In this document: in pieces, positions 31,836 to 39,692 of the stretch
How positions within the stretch are numbered: the stretch's first letter is position 1
How the letters are laid out: each line of letters begins with the position of its first letter
NCBI GenBank assembly: GCA_002305615.1
Contig: DBPU01000110.1
Location: forward strand, 1 to 40,036
Direction: 5' to 3'
DNA length: 40,036 bases
Source of the DNA: Verrucomicrobia bacterium UBA1412
Lineage (GTDB): Bacteria; Verrucomicrobiota; Verrucomicrobiia; Limisphaerales; UBA1412
Position numbers and translations under genes: made by a program
Notes under the pieces: generated by a model
The model's database searches: none
What the model saw: the letters and a program-made list of their open reading frames with translations, nothing else
Told to the model about the DNA's origin: nothing

Positions 31836-31939
31836 GATTTTATATAATTTTTATATTTTTACTTTTTTTCTCTGCTATTCCATTTATTTTTTGGAGTAAA
31901 GAGTTTTTTAAATAAAAATATTAAAATAAAATTAAACAT

Positions 31940-32251
31940 ATGAATAAAATTACTTGTTTTCTCATCGCATTATCTTTCACCACAGCAACACTCATTGCTG
32001 CGTGTGGATACTGTTCAACATCAACTAGAGTCTATCAAGTGGGTATATGCAATGAATGTACTGTCAGCTATTACAATGCCCCTGATTGTAAACCAAAAAT
32101 GACCATTGTCACAGAGTGTTATATACCAACGCCTATGACGTTCAGCATGGTACCAGGGGTATATACACTTCCGGACTGTGAACTGCTTTACGGTACACCA
32201 ACAAAAATTGCTTATGCTAATTGTGCTACGCGGCCAGGATGTGTTTTTTAA
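31940..32251 (+). CDS. Small cysteine-rich lipoprotein candidate
   Basis: A 103-residue protein of unknown function. The signal peptide ends in TLIAAC, which fits a lipobox (I-A-A-C, C22), so it is probably a lipoprotein; the alternative is a secreted protein cut near there. It has ten cysteines, several paired or closely spaced (CGYC, CNEC), pointing to disulfides outside the cytoplasm. No ribosome-binding site is visible in the very AT-rich upstream region. It lies in cassette 2, 25 bp after the -1-frame stop of the chimeric gene. The 269-bp gap after it holds core C and the oxidoreductase leader. Confidence 0.6.
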   Translation: MNKITCFLIALSFTTATLIAACGYCSTSTRVYQVGICNECTVSYYNAPDCKPKMTIVTECYIPTPMTFSMVPGVYTLPDCELLYGTPTKIAYANCATRPGCVF

Positions 32252-32299
32252 AGGATTTGAACTGGTAGGAGAACGGATGTTCATTTGATTAGCAATTCG

Positions 32300-32404
32300 A
32301 GAGCCGGAAGGAGATAAAATCCTCCAGCTTTTGATTTGGGAGGCCTCCTCTCTTTTGGCCGAAAAAGTTATATTCCAGCTTGGAGCGCGCTTGACTAGCC
32401 CCTT
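32300..32404 (+). repeat. 105-bp hairpin-rich core repeat, copy C
   Basis: Left boundary is sharp: shared sequence begins at AGAGCCGG (32300), and nothing upstream matches copies A or B. On the right the match to copy B continues through the promoter, leader and first 15 codons of the oxidoreductase. Confidence 0.85.
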
Positions 32405-32419
32405 CCAAAAATATATATT
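32391..32419 (+). promoter_or_regulatory. Promoter of oxidoreductase copy 2
   Basis: TTGACT (32391-32396), 17 bp, TATATT (32414-32419), then GAGCGG. A CTCCC-AGAGT-GGGAG hairpin lies in the leader near 32459-32473. Confidence 0.65.
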
Positions 32420-32520
32420 GAGCGGTGATGCGGGTGATAAAAAGACGTGTAAGCAGGACTCCCAGAGTGGGAGGTGAGTTTGAGCTTTTTAGGACCCACG
32501 GTCATTTTGGGTATTAAATT

Positions 32521-33885
32521 ATGAAAGAAGTCATCAAATATGGTATGGGCCGTCGCAGCTTCCTGAAGACTGCTGCGCTGGCAACTCTGGGCACCATGTC
32601 TGCCCCTTATATCATGCGCGCCGACGGCACCAGCAAACTCAAGATTGGTGTTATTGGCTGCGGTGGTAAGGGTTTTAGCGATGCCGAAGGAGTCATGAGC
32701 GAAGATATCATCGCCCTGTGCGATGCAGATGATCGCCAGGCTAAGGGTTTGAGGGAGAAACTCCCCAACGCCCGTTATTACAAAGATTATCGCATTATGC
32801 TCGAGAAGGAAAAATATCTCGATGCAGTCATAGTCTCCACTCCGGATCATAACCACGCTCCGGCCGCCATGAGGGCCATTCAGCGCGGTCTCCATGCTTA
32901 TGTGCAGAAACCGCTGGTGCACTCCGTGTACGAAGCGCGTGAAATCCGCAAGGCCGCAGCTCAATACAAGGTCGCCACACAGATGGGCAACCAGGGCTCC
33001 TCGGAAACCGGTCTGCGCCGCGCCGTCGAGTGTATCCAGGGCGGTATCATCGGTCAGGTCAAGCAGGTCCATGTATGGTCCAACCGTCCGGTTTGGCCCC
33101 AGGGTATCAAAGACCCGCTGCCGAAGGCTGAAATTCCTGCCGGCGTCAATTGGGATCTCTGGCTGGGACCGGCACCTGAGCGCGAATACGGCGAAGGTTA
33201 TCTGCCGTTCAATTGGCGCGGCTGGTTCGACTACGGTACCGGCGCACTGGGCGATATGGCCTGCCATACTGCCAACATGCCTTTCCGCGCATTGAAACTG
33301 GGTTATCCCAGCAGTGTCATTGCCGAAGCCACGGAAGGTGCCAATAGCCAAACCTATCCGAATAAATCCCGGATCAAATTTGAATTCCCGGCTCGTGAAA
33401 ATCTCGCCCCGGTTACCTTCTATTGGTACGACGGCGGCTGGAAGCCCAACGATGATGTCACCGCACACATCAAGGAGCTCTTCGAGAATGTACCCATTTC
33501 AGGTTGCCTCCTGATCGGTGAAAAGGGTCAAATCTTCTCTCCGGACGATTACGGCGCACAGTTCTACGTCAAGCTCAACGAAGACGAAGAATTCAAGGCC
33601 AGCGGCAATCATGACGCAGCCAAGACCGACGTCATCCCGGTGAGCATCCCGCGCTCCATCGGCCACTACAAAGAGTGGATCGAAGCCTGTAAGGGCGGCA
33701 AGCCGGCTTACTCGAACTTCGACATCGCGGCCTACCTGACCGAGATCATCCTCCTGGGTTGTGTTGCTCTTCGCGTGGGTGAAGGCAAGCTCATGGAATG
33801 GGACGGCCCGGGCATGAAGTCGCCCAATTGCCCTGAATCCGCGGCCTTCGTCAAACGCGAATACCGCAAGGGCTGGGCCTGGTAG
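32521..33885 (+). CDS. Twin-arginine-exported Gfo/Idh/MocA family oxidoreductase (copy 2)
   Basis: Paralog of the gene at 26801. It has the Tat signal MGRRSFLKTAALATLGTM, Rossmann start IGVIGCGGKG, AYVQKPLVHS, HVWSNRPVWPQGI and LGDMACHTANMPF, and full length of 454 residues. Predicted to oxidise or epimerise a sugar in the periplasm with a nicotinamide cofactor. Its leader and first 15 codons were copied upstream to 30526-30790, creating the chimeric gene. The promoter layout is shared with copy 1, so the two arose by duplication of a whole transcription unit, and the accessory island now lies between them. Recombination between the two genes could delete the island. Confidence 0.9.
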   Translation: MKEVIKYGMGRRSFLKTAALATLGTMSAPYIMRADGTSKLKIGVIGCGGKGFSDAEGVMSEDIIALCDADDRQAKGLREKLPNARYYKDYRIMLEKEKYLDAVIVSTPDHNHAPAAMRAIQRGLHAYVQKPLVHSVYEAREIRKAAAQYKVATQMGNQGSSETGLRRAVECIQGGIIGQVKQVHVWSNRPVWPQGIKDPLPKAEIPAGVNWDLWLGPAPEREYGEGYLPFNWRGWFDYGTGALGDMACHTANMPFRALKLGYPSSVIAEATEGANSQTYPNKSRIKFEFPARENLAPVTFYWYDGGWKPNDDVTAHIKELFENVPISGCLLIGEKGQIFSPDDYGAQFYVKLNEDEEFKASGNHDAAKTDVIPVSIPRSIGHYKEWIEACKGGKPAYSNFDIAAYLTEIILLGCVALRVGEGKLMEWDGPGMKSPNCPESAAFVKREYRKGWAW

Positions 33886-33907
33886 AAATACCGGTGCCAA
33901 TTTTTCA

Positions 33908-33934
33908 AGATGGCGCCTTGAACAAGCGCCATCT
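33908..33934. other. Hairpin after oxidoreductase copy 2
   Basis: Perfect 9-bp stem AGATGGCGC (33908-33916) / GCGCCATCT (33926-33934) without a T-run, 22 bp past the stop codon. Probably stabilises the mRNA 3' end or works together with the terminator that follows. Confidence 0.5.
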
Positions 33935-33948
33935 CCTGGTGTTATAAG

Positions 33949-33979
33949 ACCGGAGGGATATCTATCCTTCCGGTTTTTT
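33949..33979 (+). terminator. Rho-independent terminator of oxidoreductase copy 2
   Basis: ACCGGAGGGATA (33949-33960) pairs with TATCCTTCCGGT (33963-33974) with one G-T pair, followed by a long T-rich tract. Confidence 0.8.
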
Positions 33980-34067
33980 CTTTTTCTTCTTTTTTACAAG
34001 GATGACATCCTTGCCAGGATTGCCTGCGTATTCTCTCAGGGCTTGACCCAGACTCTCCCCACACAAG

Positions 34068-35312
34068 ATGAATACGACCGCAATGAAACAACGCTCCGGC
34101 CTGGGCCGCTCCCCGGTTCTCCTGCGCCAGGCCTCTCTGCAGCGGCTGGCCTCTCTGGATGCCTCCGCCCTCACCCGCCAGCTCGATGCTTTCTCGGCGG
34201 GACGCCTCCGCGAAGCCGTCCTCACCTGGGAAGCGATGGAAGAACGCGATGAAACCATCCGCATCTCCTCTTCCAAACGCAAAAAAGCCGTCGCGCGCCA
34301 CGGATACGAGGTCCTGACTCTGGAGGAATCCCCCGCAGCCCTGGCCCACAAGGAGGCGCTGGAGTATTTCTACTCACATCTGGCCGTCACCCATGCGCTG
34401 GATGAAAACGAGCGCGGCGGCTTCCAGCTTCTGGTCCGCCAAATGATGGATGCCGTTGGTAAAAGGTATGCCATTCATGAAATCGTCTGGAGACCCGAGC
34501 CCGGGGGCCGCCTCAGCGCCGAGCTCCGGTTCGTGCCGCTCTGGTGCTTCGAAAACACCACCGGCAAACTGCGCTTCAACCCGAACGAATTCGGCTCCGT
34601 CTCCATTGCGCTTGAGGAAGGCGGATGGATGGTCAGCGTCGGCGAGGGGCTCATGATGGCCTGCTCCATTGCCTGCCTCTTTAAGCAGCTGCCTCTTCAG
34701 GATTGGCTCAACTACTGCCAGCGCCACGGAACCCCCGCCGTCCTGGGAACCAGCTCGGCAGAACGCGGCTCGCCCGAGTGGAGCGACATGCTTGAGGCGC
34801 TCCGGGAATTCAGCTCCAATTCATCGGTCCTCATCTCTCCCACCGAGAGCATCCGGGTAATCGAGCGCGGCAATGCCGGTACCCTGCCCTTCCCCATCCT
34901 GGTGGAGGAGATGACCCGCGCGATTATTTCGCTCTGGCGCGGCGGCGATCTCTCCACCCGCTCCACCCATTACGGCACGGGCGCCTCTCTGCAGCAGGAT
35001 GAAGCGCTGCTCCTGGAGACGGATGACTCGGAGTGGATTTCCGAGACTTTGAACACGCATCTGGATGCCTGGGTGATTCGTTATCTCTTTGGCGAAAAGG
35101 TCCGGCCTCTGGCGAAGGTCCACCTCCATAACTCACAGAAATCCAATGTCGATATGGACCTCAAGGTGGATGAATTCCTACTCCGGCACCGCGCGCCGCT
35201 CTCCCTGCGCCAGATGCTCGAGCGCTATCAACGCTCTTTACCCACCGCTGGGGAGACTCTGGTCAGCGAGCCGGATTCACCAGCCGGGAAACCGGAGTCT
35301 TCCGAAACGTAA
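34068..35312 (+). CDS. Mu gp29-like phage portal protein (DUF935 family)
   Basis: Portal proteins of Mu-like phages form the DNA entry ring of the head. The 414-residue protein matches the family in layout: an N-terminal helical region, KRKKAVARHGYEV, FVPLWCFENTTGKL, LPLQDWLNYCQRHGTPAVLGT, a Ser-rich stretch ending SPTESIRVIE, and STHYGTGASLQQDE near residue 305, followed by a helical tail. It is shorter than Mu gp29 (about 510). Base composition is like the host's, so the gene has been resident for long. The ATG at 34068 is preceded by no clear ribosome-binding site; MKQRSG at 34083 is an alternative. The protease gene follows 34 bp later. No terminase, capsid or tail genes are adjacent. Confidence 0.82.
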   Translation: MNTTAMKQRSGLGRSPVLLRQASLQRLASLDASALTRQLDAFSAGRLREAVLTWEAMEERDETIRISSSKRKKAVARHGYEVLTLEESPAALAHKEALEYFYSHLAVTHALDENERGGFQLLVRQMMDAVGKRYAIHEIVWRPEPGGRLSAELRFVPLWCFENTTGKLRFNPNEFGSVSIALEEGGWMVSVGEGLMMACSIACLFKQLPLQDWLNYCQRHGTPAVLGTSSAERGSPEWSDMLEALREFSSNSSVLISPTESIRVIERGNAGTLPFPILVEEMTRAIISLWRGGDLSTRSTHYGTGASLQQDEALLLETDDSEWISETLNTHLDAWVIRYLFGEKVRPLAKVHLHNSQKSNVDMDLKVDEFLLRHRAPLSLRQMLERYQRSLPTAGETLVSEPDSPAGKPESSET

Positions 35313-35346
35313 TCCCTTAGAAAACCGATTCCGTACAAATTAGAAT

Positions 35347-36048
35347 ATGAATACGAAACCTCAATTCTCGATCGCTTCTCCGCTGCCCCTGGATGATCAG
35401 GCTCAACGGGAAAAATGGATTCTCCTGGCCCCTCTGGGTGATCACCCCCATGAACAGGGAGTTCAACGGGTGGACGCCGAATCCCTGGCCCGGATGGTCC
35501 GCTCCTTTCACTCTCTTCTGGGCCGGCTCAAGCGTGCTTTTGTGGGCCGCGCCGTCTACCTGGGCCATCCCGATACGCCTGAGCTGGCACGCAGCTACCC
35601 CGATCACCGCCTCTATGGGCTCATCAGCCAGCTGCAAGCCCGGGACGAGGGACTCTTCGCGCGCATCATCCTGACGGAAGAGGGCTTGAAGCTGGTTCAG
35701 GGCGGCATCCGCTGGCTCTCGCCCTATTGGAAAGTGGAAGAGATCGGCCGCAGCGATCAGGGAGAACGTCTCTATCGCCCGGTAGAGCTCCTCTCGGTCG
35801 GCCTCACCCGCCGGCCCAATATACAGGGGCAATCTCTGGCGAATACCTCAGGCGCTCCGGGACTCTGCGGCGGCTCGCTGCCTCCCATGAAAACCAGCCC
35901 CATCGCCTCCACCGCCGGTCTGCGTTCGGCCTATTGCCGGACGAGCCCGCACCTCCTGCAAAGCCCCGAGGAGATTCGCTCCTTCGTGAATGAAAAACGC
36001 TCGGCCGGCCTCTCCTACGATGAGGCGTTCGGCCTCCTATTGCGCTAA
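35347..36048 (+). CDS. Mu gpI-like phage prohead protease
   Basis: Mu-like protease that processes the head scaffold. The 233-residue protein has EKWILLAPLGDHPHEQGVQRVDAESL at the N-terminus, GRAVYLGHPDTPEL (catalytic-histidine region in the family), GLFARIILTEEGLKLVQGGIRWLSPYWKVEEIG and LLSVGLTRRPNIQGQSL (catalytic-serine region). Mu gpI is about 360 residues; this one ends soon after the protease domain, so it lacks the scaffold part. A strong terminator follows 8 bp past the stop. With the portal gene it forms an isolated two-gene unit. Confidence 0.8.
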   Translation: MNTKPQFSIASPLPLDDQAQREKWILLAPLGDHPHEQGVQRVDAESLARMVRSFHSLLGRLKRAFVGRAVYLGHPDTPELARSYPDHRLYGLISQLQARDEGLFARIILTEEGLKLVQGGIRWLSPYWKVEEIGRSDQGERLYRPVELLSVGLTRRPNIQGQSLANTSGAPGLCGGSLPPMKTSPIASTAGLRSAYCRTSPHLLQSPEEIRSFVNEKRSAGLSYDEAFGLLLR

Positions 36049-36050
36049 CT

Positions 36051-36090
36051 AAAAAAGCCTTCCGGCTCGCGAGAGCGGAAGGCTTTTTTT
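36051..36090 (+). terminator. Rho-independent terminator after the phage protease gene
   Basis: GCCTTCCG and CGGAAGGC arms (36057-36083), an inner GCTC/GAGC pair, A-run before and seven T residues after. The A-run makes it bidirectional in form, and it could also end the convergent gene at 36120. Confidence 0.85.
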
Positions 36091-36119
36091 ATTAAAAACA
36101 GAATTGGGAAATCCCCTGG

Positions 36120-37004
36120 CTAGGGCATCTGGATAATCGAAATCACCGGAGAGTGATCCGAGAGCCAAACTTTCCCTTCTTCAGGCAGGACGATCTCGCT
36201 GGCAAAGACTTTGGTATCCGGGCGGACAAAAATCCAGTCGATGCGCGGACCGTCTTTTTTGGGCATTTTGAAATTGTTGAAGGTTTCATAAACCGGGCTC
36301 TGCTTCTGGTCCTTGGCATTCCAGGTATCCAGCAAGCCGAGTTTTTCGAAGACACCGTGAACCTCCTGGTCACTCGAGGCGGTGTTGAAGTCACCCGTCA
36401 GGATGAGCGGCAGCTTCTTGTCGAGACTCCCGATCGTCGAAGCGATCACCTTGGCTCCATTGATCCGCGCCTCCTGGCTCATGTGGTCCAGATGCGTATT
36501 CAAAAAGTAGAATTGCTTGCCGGTGAGCGTATCCTGGAAGCGCACCCAGGTCACCATTCGCGTGCAGTTCGAATCCCAGGATTTGCTGGCGATCGTGCGG
36601 GGCGTTTCCGAAAGCCAGAGGTGGTCGTACTCCAGCGGTTTGAAGCGGTCTTTGCGGTAAAAAATCGCCATGAATTCTCCACGGCTGCCGCCTTCTCTTC
36701 CTTCACCCAGCCAGGCATAATCCGGCGCCGCGTTCTGGATATCGTTCAGTTGCCAGTAAAAACCCTCCTGAGTGCCGAAGAGATCGGGCTTGCGGTCCTT
36801 GAGGAATTCTCCGATGACCCCTTTGCGCTTGGACCAGGGATAGGGATCGGATTCATTGCCGCAGCGCACGTTGAAGGTCATCACTTTGAGCTGTGCGTCC
36901 TCGGTCTTAACGGCGATGGGCTCCGCCGCTAACGCGTTCGAGCTCAAAGCACCCGCAGCCAGCATGAGAGCGGCTGCCCAAAAAGATAAAAATAATTTCT
37001 TCAT
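36120..37004 (-). CDS. Secreted endonuclease/exonuclease/phosphatase-fold protein
   Basis: Exported member of the DNase I-like fold family, a metal-dependent phosphodiesterase or phosphatase. The signal peptide ends near SNALAAEP. The conserved sites are MTFNVRCGNE (Asn), GTQEGF (metal-binding Glu), NTHLDHMSQEAR, LTGDFNTASSD and SDHSPVISI (catalytic His). Length (294 aa) is normal for the small secreted branch. Substrate cannot be deduced; options include nucleic acid, phosphoinositide-like or other phosphodiesters. It is divergent from uvsE, with 174 bp between the starts. Confidence 0.88.
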   Translation of the reverse strand: MKKLFLSFWAAALMLAAGALSSNALAAEPIAVKTEDAQLKVMTFNVRCGNESDPYPWSKRKGVIGEFLKDRKPDLFGTQEGFYWQLNDIQNAAPDYAWLGEGREGGSRGEFMAIFYRKDRFKPLEYDHLWLSETPRTIASKSWDSNCTRMVTWVRFQDTLTGKQFYFLNTHLDHMSQEARINGAKVIASTIGSLDKKLPLILTGDFNTASSDQEVHGVFEKLGLLDTWNAKDQKQSPVYETFNNFKMPKKDGPRIDWIFVRPDTKVFASEIVLPEEGKVWLSDHSPVISIIQMP

Positions 37005-37178
37005 CTAATCTCCTTTTTCGTCTATCAAAAAGCTGGAGGTAGCCTAACCCGAATTCCCCATTTTTTCAATCCTTATCCTGAAAACCGGGTATTCACGAAT
37101 AAATTTTGCAAATGCACGGAATTCATGTAAGTTACGATGGGCCTTATTCGGCTAAAACCGGGTAATCAATAGAGCCTT

Positions 37179-38426
37179 ATGAAGATCGGCTATGCCTGTT
37201 TAACGGTCGGCGTTCCGGGGACGCGACATCGTACCTGCGCCATGAAAAGCGTCACCCCGGATGTGCTGGAGGGCTTGATTCAATCAAACCTCGAAGCACT
37301 CGATCATATTCTGGATTATAACATCCGCAACGGCATCAAGCTCTTCCGCATCAGCTCGGATATCATCACCTTTGGTTCGCACCCGGTCAACACGGTGAAA
37401 TGGTGGGAAGTTTTCAAAGATCAACTGGATGCAATCGCCCAAAAGGCAAAGGCGAACGGCCTGCGGCTTTCCATGCACCCGGGCCAATACACCGTGCTCA
37501 ATTCCCCCGATGCGGAGGTGGTCGAGCGGGCCGTGGAAGACCTGCGGTACCACACCCGCTTCCTGGATGCGCTGGGCCTGGGCAGGGAGCACAAGATTAT
37601 CCTCCATGTCGGCGGCATTTACGGGGATAAACCGGCCGCGATTGAGCGCTTTATACGTCAATACGGGCGCCTGGATGAAAATATCCGCCGGCGGTTAGTA
37701 ATCGAAAACGATGACCGCCAGTATACCGTCTCCGATGTTCTTTCGATTGGACGCAGCCAGGGCATCCCGGTCGTGTTCGACAATCTTCACCACGAGGTCA
37801 ACCCGGATCCCTCGCATTCCATGTGCGAATGGATCGCTCTCTGTGCAGGCACCTGGAAGCCGGAGGATGGTCCCCAGAAAATGCATTACTCTCAGCAGGA
37901 CCGCGGCAAGCGACCGGGGTCCCATTCCGCCACGGTGGATCTGGATGATTTCCTGCCATATTACGAAGAGATCAGAAATAGCGGGGCCGACATCATGCTG
38001 GAGGTCAAAGACAAGAATCTCTCCGCAGTGAAATGTATCAACGCGATCGCTTCACCCGACATCCGGCGGCTGGAAAAGGAATGGGCCTGCTACAGCCACC
38101 TGGTCTTGGAACACTCGCCCGAGGCTCACCGCCAGATCAGCCGACTCCTGCAAAACAAAAGCGCCTACCCGGTCCGGGAGTTTTACCGGCTGATTGATGA
38201 AGCCGTAAAGGCTCCGGTCTCCCCAGCCAACGCCGTAATGGCTGCCCGGGAGTTTTGGGACTATTTCAAAGATAGCTCCGACCCGAAGACGACCCGAAGC
38301 TTTGAAAAAAACATCGCAAAGATAACCGAAGGCGGCTCATCGCTTCCCCTCAAACGCCTGTTCTGCGAACTGGCGGAGAAAGAAACGCGCCCGGACCTGC
38401 AAAATTGCCTCTATTTGCAGGCGTAA
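37179..38426 (+). CDS. uvsE: UV damage endonuclease UvsE (UVDE)
   Basis: TIM-barrel nuclease that nicks DNA 5' of UV photoproducts, starting an excision pathway independent of UvrABC. Typical features are IGYACLTVG at the N-terminus, KLFRISSDIITFGSHP, SMHPGQYTVLNSP, HVGGIYGDK, RLVIENDDRQYTV, VFDNLHHEVNP, KMHYSQQ and IMLEVKDKN, which together provide the metal-binding His/Glu/Asp residues of the family. The first 310 residues are the nuclease; the remaining about 100 are a family-variable helical tail. It stands alone; no light-responsive regulator is adjacent. Confidence 0.94.
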   Translation: MKIGYACLTVGVPGTRHRTCAMKSVTPDVLEGLIQSNLEALDHILDYNIRNGIKLFRISSDIITFGSHPVNTVKWWEVFKDQLDAIAQKAKANGLRLSMHPGQYTVLNSPDAEVVERAVEDLRYHTRFLDALGLGREHKIILHVGGIYGDKPAAIERFIRQYGRLDENIRRRLVIENDDRQYTVSDVLSIGRSQGIPVVFDNLHHEVNPDPSHSMCEWIALCAGTWKPEDGPQKMHYSQQDRGKRPGSHSATVDLDDFLPYYEEIRNSGADIMLEVKDKNLSAVKCINAIASPDIRRLEKEWACYSHLVLEHSPEAHRQISRLLQNKSAYPVREFYRLIDEAVKAPVSPANAVMAAREFWDYFKDSSDPKTTRSFEKNIAKITEGGSSLPLKRLFCELAEKETRPDLQNCLYLQA

Positions 38427-38517
38427 TCTTTTTCGCTCATGCCGAGCGGAAAGGCAACGTCTTCCACCGAAGAAATTTCAGAAAAAATCGTACATCGAGA
38501 TTTTTTTCAAAAAAGCA

Positions 38518-38545
38518 TTGACTTATTTGACAAATTTTTTACACT
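38518..38545 (+). promoter_or_regulatory. Promoter of the tandem secreted-protein genes
   Basis: TTGACT (38518-38523), a 16-bp spacer and TACACT (38540-38545), followed within 25 bp by GGAGG and the ATG at 38567. Confidence 0.55.
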
Positions 38546-38566
38546 TCCCATATCTGGAGGAAGATA

Positions 38567-39673
38567 ATGAGAAGGGTAAGTTTTTTTGGGGGATTACTAT
38601 TAGGTCTTTTTGTAATCGCAGGAGATAGAGCCGCTGCCACAAATAACGTGGCCGCACCCGCTGCCGTTGGATTCGCGGAAGATTCACAGGATTACGATGT
38701 GAAGCGTTTCCTGGAAGAGGCTCCGCATTTACGAAAGATCATTTATGGAATTGATGCTCGTAATTATATAGATGTCAATGAACCAGCTAATACTCATCAA
38801 GCCAGGAAAGGATTTGTCTGTTATGAGGGAGCTTTTCAACCCGAGACATTTTACCTGCGGACAATTGGAGCACGACCGGAACAAAAAATACCCGGGATTG
38901 ATGTTGGCTCCACTGCCGGAGCTTCCTCTGACGGGATAAATTGGACCGTGGACATGCAGCGACCGGAAGGGCTCGTTTATACGAGCAACAGGAAGGACGA
39001 AACCTCAGCCGAGTCTCATTCCGGAGGATTAGCCAATCTTTCTTACGGTGATTTGAACAGGGCTCGCAGCCTTTGGATCAATGGCTTGGTTCCCGGCTCA
39101 GTGCGTTGGATTGATGAGAACCGATTTGAAGGCAAAGCCTCCGGCTCTGAACGAGTGTATGGAACCAATGAATCGGAGAGGGTTATCTTTGGTGAAATTG
39201 CGGAGTATGATGAGTCGGGACGTCCCACGAAAATTAAGTACCGTTGGCCGGCAATGAGAGAGGGGATCGAAGTTTGGAATGATTTTTTGTATACGGAGCC
39301 AGTTGGTAAAACAAAGCTGCCCAATATCATCGCTAAAGCAAGTGCTCGAATTCTTACCGATGGTAAAAAGGATATAAGATTCTCTACAAATATTTTATTA
39401 AACATTGATATAGGGATAACAAACGCAGGTGATAGTGGGTATGTTCCTAAAATGTTTTTAGAGATGGATAAGTCAACTCCTTATGTGGTATATGAGTCCA
39501 ATCATGTTATTTTTAAAGTTGAAAAAGATGGTTTAGCACGATTTCCTGATGAAGAGAGAGGACGGACTGTTAGTTTGAAATCCAAATTGCTTGGCATCAC
39601 TCTAATTGTGTGTCTCATTCTATTTCCATTCCTCTTTAAATTTGGAAAGAATCTTTTAATAAAGAATAAATAA
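38567..39673 (+). CDS. Exported membrane-anchored protein of unknown function (first tandem paralog)
   Basis: Unrecognised 368-residue protein. Signal peptide FFGGLLLGLFVIAGDRAAAT, a largely beta-prone extracytoplasmic domain (RFLEEAP.LRKIIYGIDA, FVCYEGAFQPETFYLRTIGA), and a C-terminal transmembrane helix (about 340-358, LLGITLIVCLILFPFLF) ending in Lys-rich GKNLLIKNK. So it is probably anchored in the inner membrane by its C-terminus. The ATG is preceded by GGAGG. A second, related gene starts 19 bp downstream. Composition drifts to AT-rich in the 3' third. No function can be inferred. Confidence 0.7.
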   Translation: MRRVSFFGGLLLGLFVIAGDRAAATNNVAAPAAVGFAEDSQDYDVKRFLEEAPHLRKIIYGIDARNYIDVNEPANTHQARKGFVCYEGAFQPETFYLRTIGARPEQKIPGIDVGSTAGASSDGINWTVDMQRPEGLVYTSNRKDETSAESHSGGLANLSYGDLNRARSLWINGLVPGSVRWIDENRFEGKASGSERVYGTNESERVIFGEIAEYDESGRPTKIKYRWPAMREGIEVWNDFLYTEPVGKTKLPNIIAKASARILTDGKKDIRFSTNILLNIDIGITNAGDSGYVPKMFLEMDKSTPYVVYESNHVIFKVEKDGLARFPDEERGRTVSLKSKLLGITLIVCLILFPFLFKFGKNLLIKNK

Positions 39674-39692
39674 GTTTAATTGGAGAAATAAA

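Noticed and set aside
32395..33468. Minus-strand open frame opposite oxidoreductase copy 2
   Set aside because: Antisense shadow; a similar but shorter frame opposite copy 1 simply reflects homology of the sense genes.
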